Virus record (IMG/VR): IMGVR_UViG_3300017786_000089
Span: 1 to 29,265 of that record
Direction: 5' to 3' (one strand)
Length of the DNA stretch: 29,265 nucleotides
DNA from: a virus
Made by a program: the position numbers and the translations under genes. How positions within the stretch are numbered: position 1 is the stretch's first letter; every line of letters begins with the position of its first letter. The notes below the pieces were generated by a model. That model worked only from the letters and a program-made list of their open reading frames with translations. It made no database searches and was not told the DNA's origin. Shown here piece by piece: positions 23,201 through 29,265 of this stretch.

Positions 23201-26101
23201 TTGTTCCCACAATATGATAGAGACAATCCTAATTCAAACCCAGATGCTGCAATTGCATACGCATCATCAAGAGTTCTTGGTAATGTAGAAATTGATGACC
23301 CTAAGCATTCTCTTACTAGATTTGTTGCTTCACAAGGTCAAGTAGACCTGGCAGTTGGTTTTGGTATTACTGATATTGTATCCAACTCTGCTGGAACTGC
23401 TCACACTATCTTTACTAAGACAGAGCATGGTCTGAATAGAATCACAAATGTAAGTATTGTTGGTGCTGGAGGGTCAGGTTATGGAAATAATACTGGTGGT
23501 GTAGAAAGTCTTTACAATGCCACACTCACAGGTGGAAATGGCATAGATGCTAGTGCAAGAATTACTGTAGATTCTATTGGTTCAGTTACTGGTATTGAGA
23601 TAATGAATCCAGGAACAGATTACCTGGTTGGTGATGTATTGACAGTTACTGGTGTAACAACATTCAGTCCTTACAGTCCTGCAACTGTTACAGTTGGAAA
23701 TATCTTAAACAATGTTGGAAACACAATTAGAATTGAGAATATCTCTTCTTTCAAGAGAAAAGAATATAATAAATTATATGAAATTACTGGAATTTCTACA
23801 AACAAAGAAATTCAAGTCACATCAATTGGTGGAACAATTACAGACCCATCATTTACTGGAATTGGTGCTACTGTAACCAATCTGTCCTTTGGAACTTTGA
23901 CAGGCATTGGATTGACAGTAGACAATACTAAATTTGTATATGATAAATCTTCTGGTATTGCCACTGTAACCACACTTGAAAATCATGGTTTCAGAGCAAG
24001 TAATCAAATCACATTAGATGGTTCTGCTGCTACATTGTATAATGGTGATTTCATTGTTAAGCAGATTGTTGGTCTAACTACATTTACTGTAAATATTGGT
24101 AAGAGTAGTTCAGTTCCATCAATTAGTGGCACTGTTAGAGCATATACTCCTGGTTTAATTCCTCAACCTGGTATTATTAATCTGTTTGATGAAAACTTTG
24201 GTGGAAGAGTTCTCAATGTCTATGATAATCTAACAGCACAATTATCATCTCCTGTATCTACTTTAGTTACTGATGAAATCAATATCACTAATCTGAATAA
24301 CTTTGACTTTAAGATTGGTGATTATATGAGAATTGATGATGAGATTGTAAGAATTAAAACTAATGTTACCTCTAATCCAGTTAAGGTATTCAGAGGATTG
24401 ATGGGCACTAAAACTGCAACTCATGTCTCAGGATCTGTTGTCAGAAGGGTTCTTGTAGAACCAATTGAACTTAGAAGACCATCTATCATTAGAGCATCTG
24501 GTCATACATTTGAATATCTTGGATTTGGTCCAGGTAATTACTCAACTGCATTACCTGAGAAGCAATCTAGACAACCTTCTACTAAGGAGCAACTTGCTAC
24601 ACAATCATTCAATAGTGCAGGTGGCATCACTGTATTCACTGGAATGAATGACAGAGGTGACTTCTTTGTTGGTAATAAGAAGATTTCCTCCAACACTGGT
24701 AAGGAAGAGGTGTTTGACACTCCAATTCCAACCATTACGGGTGAAGATATCTTCTCTGTTGGCACAGATACTGGTATTGATATTATTAACCCTGCTGAGA
24801 TTACGATCTCTAGAACACTTAAAGTTGAGGGTGGTAACACTGGCAATCTACTTTCACAGTTTGATGGTCCTGTACTATTCAACAAGAAGATTACTTCTAC
24901 CTCACCTGAGGGTATTGAAGCAAACCACATATTCATTCAGGGTGATGCAACAGTTTCAAGAAAGTATTCAGTTGGAATTGCTACCCCCACAAATTCTGCT
25001 ACAGCAGGTGATGTTGTATGGAAAGCACAACCTGAAGAAGGTTCAAATTCTGGTTGGGTATATACCACAGATAATGAGTGGTATCCATTTGGTAGTATTA
25101 GCATAGACAAAGATAATCAAATCTATATCTTTGATGATGTTGGCGTTGGTACAACTTCTCCAGGAACTAATACATTCCAAGTTGGTTCAGGTACATCATT
25201 AGTTGCCATTGATGGTAATGGTGGTGTTGGTATTGGAACCACTGCCAATGGATATGATATTAGAACTAATGGTGATGGTATCTTTGTTGGTTCAGGTGGC
25301 ACTTACTTTGGTGATGGTTCAGGAATTTATAATCTATCAAATGATAGTCTTTTCCAAGGTGTTAACTCTGGATTTGGCACTGGTATCCATCCAGTTCAAA
25401 ACTTTAATGTAGGAATTGGAACCACAGTATTTGATCAAACACACACCTTACAACTTGGTTCTCCTGGTACAGGTAAGACAGATCTTCTGGTTAATAATCT
25501 ATCCAGATTTAAATCTACTGCAGATTTTGAAGGTTCTGTAAACATTGTTGGAAGATTAACATCATCAGACTTTGATCTTGACTCATCTTCACACAATATT
25601 ACTGTTGGTGTCCTTACTGCAACTAATATCAATGTTGGATCTGGTTCTACTATATTAACTACAACAACTTCTGGAGTTGGTATTAATGCTACTACTCCTA
25701 CTGCTGCTCTTGATGTTAGAGAACCAGCTAGATTACAAAGCACCTATGAGATTCCAGAAACTGTAACAAGTTCTTCTAATGCAATTACATTACAAGTTGA
25801 TCAGTCAAATACATTCTTACATACCACCACTGAAAATGTAAGTAAATTTGTACTCTCTGGTGTTAAAGCAAGTAGTTCAGCATCATTTACAATTAAAATT
25901 GTTCAAGGTGCCACAACAGCAAGAACAGTTGCAGTTGATACCTTTGAAACCACTGGAGGAGTTTCAATACCAGTGAATTGGCCTGGAGGGGTTGTGCCCA
26001 CTATGACCAATGCTGTAAATGCAATTGATGTATATTCTTACATCACATTTGATGGTGGTGCCTCACTCTATGGTGTTGTTGGAGGTCAGAACTTCTCATG
26101 A
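20213..26101 (+). CDS. Very large fibre-like virion structural protein
   Basis: This 1962-residue protein opens PLARLDNFLKNVRGNILYVS, then NSMARPFKTIQRALVEAARF (about 37-56). The RPFKTIQRAL phrase is typical of the first turn of right-handed beta-helix (pectate-lyase-like) phage proteins. TTIMMMPGDHL and HGGVIIPRGTSLVGYDLRKT follow, in keeping with that fold up to about residue 530. The middle is a long series of beta segments with GHPIQFDSTNGQW and similar, and a GGSGYGNN...GTDYLVGDVL module (about 1085-1145) like those in gp5. The last third has fibre-type phrases, VGVGTTSPGTNTFQVGSG and GGVGIGTTANGYDIRTNGDG (about 1642-1690), and a closing beta domain. No transmembrane part or enzyme motif was seen beyond the helix-type start. 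It is probably a long, trimeric host-contact or neck/baseplate fibre. The stop overlaps the next start (ATGA). Confidence 0.7.
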   Translation: MPLARLDNFLKNVRGNILYVSPNDLDSTDSIENQGNSMARPFKTIQRALVEAARFSYQKGLDNDRFGKTTIMMMPGDHLIDNRPGYIPLTGTNYLQRSGTEVSDFNAFDANTNFDIESPTNALFKLNSVHGGVIIPRGTSLVGYDLRKTKIRPLYVPDPTNSNIERTAIFRVTGGCYFWQMTFFDGQPNGLVYKNYTDSQFVPNFSHHKVTCFEYADGVNNVYLNDAFNVNKQFNRTDLDMYYEKVGLAYGPASGRTIEPDFPASGLDIQAKIDEFRIVGPKGGAVGISTIKAGDGTTGTKTITVNLGVGAGNVQGIDGLQVDTMFQVNDCADSAYNGQFVVDTISKVDSVTGRVLEFTYQVPTIPTDALENPASATITLDTDTVKSASPYIFNISMRSVYGMCGMHADGSKAGGFKSMVVAQFTGVSLQKDDQAFIKYKNDGTFERGTSNLHSDGDARYHPDYYSYHIKASNNSVIQIVSVFAIGYAQQFLTESGGDFSVTNSNSNFGEIALNSVSYREEAFPQDDVGYITHIIPPQEITSDNFNLEYDAIDVTKTLSVAAGAATTSKLFLAEKTNVDDAPNTLVQGHRIGASVNDTINVGISSDITGTKEYSARIVMPNSTSISKKEFSVGRVGTANSITSDIITLTENHSFINGETIRFISDDARLPDGLENNQVYFAITDSLNADQIKVASTFTEASAGQQIPINNLGGSLKVQSRVSDKIVGDLGHPIQFDSTNGQWFINVSTDLSLNNIYHAIKGIGSGIVGDATSRSFITRKSDTRPLGDKIYKFRYVLPSGAGISSARQPLTSYVVEESNTVIGSTNAEVALQFSPSSQTMSNQSEMRNFRFIKSAATDGTFNYFNSELPHGLTLGSEVRINQVTSSTNPTGVANSGYNQKYTVVSVPKSDQFVVQMGVVNPGTFTNNTSQRNTSLPNFNRVKAPNNYFIYDVDTINEYKTGIQDGVYYLTIVDATNTPQIAPYNDRNKFAFAQPIKDLFPQYDRDNPNSNPDAAIAYASSRVLGNVEIDDPKHSLTRFVASQGQVDLAVGFGITDIVSNSAGTAHTIFTKTEHGLNRITNVSIVGAGGSGYGNNTGGVESLYNATLTGGNGIDASARITVDSIGSVTGIEIMNPGTDYLVGDVLTVTGVTTFSPYSPATVTVGNILNNVGNTIRIENISSFKRKEYNKLYEITGISTNKEIQVTSIGGTITDPSFTGIGATVTNLSFGTLTGIGLTVDNTKFVYDKSSGIATVTTLENHGFRASNQITLDGSAATLYNGDFIVKQIVGLTTFTVNIGKSSSVPSISGTVRAYTPGLIPQPGIINLFDENFGGRVLNVYDNLTAQLSSPVSTLVTDEINITNLNNFDFKIGDYMRIDDEIVRIKTNVTSNPVKVFRGLMGTKTATHVSGSVVRRVLVEPIELRRPSIIRASGHTFEYLGFGPGNYSTALPEKQSRQPSTKEQLATQSFNSAGGITVFTGMNDRGDFFVGNKKISSNTGKEEVFDTPIPTITGEDIFSVGTDTGIDIINPAEITISRTLKVEGGNTGNLLSQFDGPVLFNKKITSTSPEGIEANHIFIQGDATVSRKYSVGIATPTNSATAGDVVWKAQPEEGSNSGWVYTTDNEWYPFGSISIDKDNQIYIFDDVGVGTTSPGTNTFQVGSGTSLVAIDGNGGVGIGTTANGYDIRTNGDGIFVGSGGTYFGDGSGIYNLSNDSLFQGVNSGFGTGIHPVQNFNVGIGTTVFDQTHTLQLGSPGTGKTDLLVNNLSRFKSTADFEGSVNIVGRLTSSDFDLDSSSHNITVGVLTATNINVGSGSTILTTTTSGVGINATTPTAALDVREPARLQSTYEIPETVTSSSNAITLQVDQSNTFLHTTTENVSKFVLSGVKASSSASFTIKIVQGATTARTVAVDTFETTGGVSIPVNWPGGVVPTMTNAVNAIDVYSYITFDGGASLYGVVGGQNFS

Positions 26102-28191
26102 GACAGAGTGTACCTTTCAGTAGAACAATTCAAACACCGTTGGATCTTAATGGTCCAACTGTTGGTATGCAGAGTCAACCAGTTGGAACTTCCTGTAGTG
26201 TAGCATCAGGAATAGCAACATTTATAGGTATTGGCACTGCTATATTTCCAGCTGGTCAAACAGCAAGAAACACCAATTCAGGTACTATTACACATCAATG
26301 GCACCAAGTAGGTGTTGGTGCTTTAACTGATGGTACAAATATTACTGGGTCAGGAACTACAACTTTGACCCTATCTGGTTTAACTAGTCCAACTGATAAT
26401 CAGAATGAATATTTCTGTAAGATAGGATATGATCCAAGTGATTTATCTCCTAATGCAATCAATGAACCATTTGACTCTTCATCAGCAAAAGTCACAGTTT
26501 CTCCTGTAATTAGTATAACAACACAACCTGAAAATGTTACAATTGAACAAGGTAATCTAGCTACATTTAGTGTAGTTGCAACTAATTCAGACCCTCTTTT
26601 TGCAACTGATGAGCAGACCAGACCTGCACCTTTGCAATATCAATGGGTCATGGATGGCGAAGATTTACAAGATGGTACATCTTTATTACTTGATCGAGGA
26701 GAAACTGTAGTTTCTGGCGCTAAATCGCCTACATTGTCTATTAATCAAACATATCCTGATTTTAAAAAAATATTTTGTAAAGTATCACACTTCTTTGCAA
26801 ATCCAGGAATAGTAACAACAAATCAAGTAAATTTAGATATAACATCTCCTAGATTTCTTCTTGCTTATCAAAGATTTGGTGATGGAACAACTTCTCTTGC
26901 TGATAGTGGACAAAGAGAATTAAAATCATTAGGTGCATTATCATTTAGAGCTGATACTGATCCTGATAATAGAATTGTAGTAGTACATGCTCCTGAAAGT
27001 GATATTGATGTAAAAATTACAATGGGTGGAGCAGCAGGTGAAGATTTTGGGTCATCAGAAGGAGGAGAGGGTGGAATTTCTGTATTTAAAGTATCATTAA
27101 AAAAGGGTGATGAATATCTTATAAAATTAGGAGTTAATCCTGGACAAGGTGGTGCTCCTAGAGGAGGTAATAGAAGTTCTAGAGCAGGTGGAGGTGGTGG
27201 TCTTGCTGCCATTTATCACAAAGGAAAATTGATTGCAGTATGTGGTGGTGGAGGTGGTGCTGGTAGTAGCAATAATGGTGGAGATGGTGGAGGACTTCAA
27301 GTAGAGGGTGAGGATGGATTTGGTGGTGGTAATGTAGGGAGAGGTGGAGATACATTTACACAAGGATTACTTCCTACACAGGGTATGACACAAGCAGGAA
27401 GAACTGGACCAGATGATTTTGACAGTAACTCAACTGGTGGAGGTAGAATAGGAGGATGCACAGTTGGTAGTACTTGGTGGAGAAATGAAGGATTTTCACC
27501 TTGTCAAGATGTTCCTGGAGCTACTCGTTTTAGAAATTCTGATGGAAGTCTTAATACTGCAACAGCATTATTGTCTAGAGGTTTTAAATCTGGACAGGGT
27601 TATATAAACAATGGTGGTGCTGGAGGAGGTACTGGTTGTGGAGCAGGTGGTGCTGGAGCTAATGGAGGTAGTGGAGCATTAAGTGTTGGTAGAGGTGGTG
27701 GAGGTGCATCAGGTTATGCTAGTGATGAAGTAGAACTTCTTTCTAGTTCTGTTTTATCATCAGGAACAAGATTAGGTGGTAATGATGGTGTAGCTTTTAT
27801 TTCTTTTGAGGCATGGGAAGGTATTTCTTTTGCAAATCCTGACCCATATGTTCCTAATATTCCACCAAAAGTTTTTGGGGATATTTTTATAGTTGAAAGA
27901 TTTAGTGTAACTAGAGATAATTCTGATACTAATACAGTTACTTTTACCTTGCAAAGTGGAACTGGTCCAAACACTATTAGATTTGGACCTAATGGTGGTA
28001 CAGTAACAGCACAAATAGGAAAAGGTGCTGTTTATCAACTAACAAGCTCTACAAATAGTGGTCCTGGTAGTTTAGCATTTAGACTTAATGGACGCACTCT
28101 TGAGTTAGATGAAAGGTTTGGAATCTCAGGTATCTTGGGAATTACTCCAACTAATGGAACATTTACAAGCACCGTAAGATTAGTTTATTAA
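26098..28191 (+). CDS. Ig-like plus glycine-rich adhesin-type protein
   Basis: This 697-residue protein has two Ig-like domains. One, about 20-135, has HQWHQVG and EYFCKIGYDPS. The other, about 138-255, begins SITTQPENVTIEQGNLATFS and has YQWVMDGEDLQDG and KIFCKVSHFF. Each shows the usual Trp then Cys pattern. After a beta linker comes a glycine-rich region (about 307-545) with many GGGGG and GGxGG runs and a few cysteines (GGCTVGSTWW, GCGAGGAG). This resembles polyglycine-II-type sandwiches of T-even and S16-like gp38 adhesins and glycine-rich animal receptor domains. A C-terminal beta domain follows (to 697) with FIVERFSVTRDNSDTNTVTF. Domains and position, coupled to a giant fibre gene, suggest a receptor-binding tip or fibre adhesin. 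The fold assignment of the glycine region is an inference from pattern only. Confidence 0.65.
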   Translation: MRQSVPFSRTIQTPLDLNGPTVGMQSQPVGTSCSVASGIATFIGIGTAIFPAGQTARNTNSGTITHQWHQVGVGALTDGTNITGSGTTTLTLSGLTSPTDNQNEYFCKIGYDPSDLSPNAINEPFDSSSAKVTVSPVISITTQPENVTIEQGNLATFSVVATNSDPLFATDEQTRPAPLQYQWVMDGEDLQDGTSLLLDRGETVVSGAKSPTLSINQTYPDFKKIFCKVSHFFANPGIVTTNQVNLDITSPRFLLAYQRFGDGTTSLADSGQRELKSLGALSFRADTDPDNRIVVVHAPESDIDVKITMGGAAGEDFGSSEGGEGGISVFKVSLKKGDEYLIKLGVNPGQGGAPRGGNRSSRAGGGGGLAAIYHKGKLIAVCGGGGGAGSSNNGGDGGGLQVEGEDGFGGGNVGRGGDTFTQGLLPTQGMTQAGRTGPDDFDSNSTGGGRIGGCTVGSTWWRNEGFSPCQDVPGATRFRNSDGSLNTATALLSRGFKSGQGYINNGGAGGGTGCGAGGAGANGGSGALSVGRGGGGASGYASDEVELLSSSVLSSGTRLGGNDGVAFISFEAWEGISFANPDPYVPNIPPKVFGDIFIVERFSVTRDNSDTNTVTFTLQSGTGPNTIRFGPNGGTVTAQIGKGAVYQLTSSTNSGPGSLAFRLNGRTLELDERFGISGILGITPTNGTFTSTVRLVY

Positions 28192-28199
28192 TAATGTTG

Positions 28200-28207
28200 T
28201 ATAAATA
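28200..28207 (+). promoter_or_regulatory. Late promoter box for the last fibre gene
   Basis: An exact TATAAATA lies nine bases after the previous stop and 35 bases before the ATG at 28243, in the only sizeable gap of the region. Confidence 0.75.
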
Positions 28208-28242
28208 ACTAAAACCTGTGGGGATAGTGAACCACTTAGCTT

Positions 28243-29265
28243 ATGGCTGTAAATAAGAATTTTGTAGTCAAAAATGGTATAGAGGTTGGCACAAGGTTAA
28301 TTGTTGCTGATGCTCAGAATACCCATGTAGGTCTGGGGACAACTGCTCCCTTGACAACTCTTGACGTCAGAGGCGATGTAAGATTTGCTGATGATGGAGG
28401 GACCACTGCCAATACAGTGGATATTGCTGGTATCACTACCTTCAGGAAAGATGTTAACATTGGAGTGGGTGCTACCACTGTTAAGGTTGATGTCAATAAT
28501 GGTTATGTTGGTATCAATTCTGCCTCACCAAGTTTTTCTCTTGATGTAAAAGCAGGTGCTGGTGACACACTAGCAGCATCATTTGATAATGATATATTTG
28601 CTCCCAATTTAATTGTATCTGGGGGTTCAATTAATTATATTGTTGCTATTGCTGCAACTATTGGCACTTTAGGTGTCACTGGTGTTGCAACAGCAAACCA
28701 ATTAGCAGTTTCAGGTTTAACAACACTTGCTCAAAATGGTGGTATTACAACCACTGGTGGAGACCTTTATGTTGGTGGTGACTTATTTGTTAAAGATGAT
28801 GTAGTATATGATGAGGTAACTGGTAGAAATATCAATATCTCTGGTATTGGTACAATTGGTACACTTGGTGTTACTGGTATTGCTACAGCAAGTGGACTGA
28901 ATGTCTTTGGTAATTCTAATGTAACAGGTGTTACTACACTTGCATCTTCAGGTGGTATTACAACCACTGGTGGAGACCTTTATGTTGGTGGTGATTTATT
29001 TGTTGCTGATGACATTGTTTATGATGAGGTCACTGGTAGAAACATTAACATCTCTGGTGTTGGCACCATTAATGGTGTTAAGATTGGTGATCCATCTGGA
29101 ATTGTAACAGCAAGTAGTGCCACTGGAATTGTCACTTATTTTGGTGATGGTTCCAACTTAACAGGACTTGCTCCTAGTCTTATTGCTGCAGTTGGTGTTT
29201 CTTCTGGTGGAACTCTCATTGGTGCTGGTGCAACAATGATTGACTTTGCTGCTGCAAATGCCACC
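28243..29265 (+). CDS. Tail-fibre-like protein, 3' end outside window
   Basis: The frame is open from ATG to the window edge, 341 codons. It begins MAVNKNFVVKNGIEVGTRLI, then VGLGTTAPLTTLDVRGDV and VGINSASPSFSLDV. These are the classic N-terminal phrases of phage fibre proteins with repeating beta-strand and glycine turns. Two repeats of about 40 residues (GGITTTGGDLYVGGDLFV followed by YDEVTGRNINISG) lie at about residues 167-207 and 238-278. The period is 71 residues. The next visible stretch, SATGIVTYFGDGSNLTGLA, is also typical of fibre repeats. It probably encodes another host-contact fibre; the receptor-binding end is beyond the window. Confidence 0.75.
   Translation, partial: MAVNKNFVVKNGIEVGTRLIVADAQNTHVGLGTTAPLTTLDVRGDVRFADDGGTTANTVDIAGITTFRKDVNIGVGATTVKVDVNNGYVGINSASPSFSLDVKAGAGDTLAASFDNDIFAPNLIVSGGSINYIVAIAATIGTLGVTGVATANQLAVSGLTTLAQNGGITTTGGDLYVGGDLFVKDDVVYDEVTGRNINISGIGTIGTLGVTGIATASGLNVFGNSNVTGVTTLASSGGITTTGGDLYVGGDLFVADDIVYDEVTGRNINISGVGTINGVKIGDPSGIVTASSATGIVTYFGDGSNLTGLAPSLIAAVGVSSGGTLIGAGATMIDFAAANAT
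28741..29073 (+). repeat. Direct in-frame repeat of about 120 bases in the fibre gene (period 213)
   Basis: Bases 28741-28860 recur at 28954-29073. The first 40 bases are identical and the rest differs mainly by synonymous or conservative changes. Both copies encode the phrase GGDLYVGGDLFV and then DEVTGRNINISG. Tandem duplication of a fibre module is the simplest source. Confidence 0.85.

Noticed and set aside
27160-27720. Repeated GGTGGT-type tracts as CRISPR or simple DNA repeat
   Set aside because: There are no regular repeat-spacer units. The repetition follows glycine codons in frame.

Overview
This window is a structural-gene block of a T4-like contractile-tailed virus (myovirus) that very probably infects marine picocyanobacteria (Synechococcus or Prochlorococcus). 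The evidence is the set and order of T4 baseplate homologues (gp53, gp48, gp4, gp54-like, gp26, gp51-like, gp27-like, gp5), late-promoter boxes of the T4 type (NATAAATA), AT-rich DNA, genes packed with ATGA or TAATG overlaps, and a run of very large, repeat-rich tail-fibre-like proteins of the kind seen in cyanomyoviruses. Host and family are inferences from the sequence; no database was searched.

Layout. (1) Positions 1-184 hold the 3' end of a plus-strand gene with an acidic C-terminus, possibly the gp32 single-stranded DNA-binding protein. A bidirectional terminator hairpin separates it from the convergent minus-strand block. (2) Positions 263-3208, minus strand: gp4 head completion protein, a 125-aa unknown, gp48 tail-tube cap and gp53 baseplate wedge, with late promoters ahead of gp4 and gp48. 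(3) Positions 3248-19155, plus strand: one long, tightly coupled operon building the baseplate hub and cell-puncturing device. It runs tube initiator, gp26/gp51 assembly factors, two related tail-interior proteins carrying an amidase and an M23 peptidase, gp27-like hub, a giant gp5 without a lysozyme domain, a separate beta-helix needle, two related fibre or adhesin proteins, and an unknown structural protein. (4) Positions 19160-20175: a small island with different regulation. It has a host-type sigma-70 promoter, a small acidic protein, a second copy of the terminator element from position 185, a tRNA-like remnant, a tRNA-Leu(UAA) with a short variable arm, a truncated HNH endonuclease, a small unknown gene behind a strong hairpin, and a strong intrinsic terminator. 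(5) Positions 20179-29265, plus strand: a late promoter and a 1962-aa fibre-like protein coupled to a 697-aa protein with Ig-like and glycine-rich adhesin domains, then another late promoter and a repeat-rich fibre gene cut off by the window edge.

How the genes work together. Nearly all products are virion parts of the tail tip: tube cap and initiator, wedge, hub, spike, peptidoglycan hydrolases and host-contact fibres. The lysozyme found inside gp5 of T4 is absent here. Its role appears to be taken by two peptidoglycan hydrolases fused to tail-interior proteins, and the needle that ends T4 gp5 is a separate gene.

The most interesting signals are a candidate programmed -1 frameshift (T TTT TTC followed by a hairpin) joining gp26 to the gp51-like frame, the split spike and hydrolase architecture, the Ig plus glycine-rich adhesin, and the remnant island around the tRNA.
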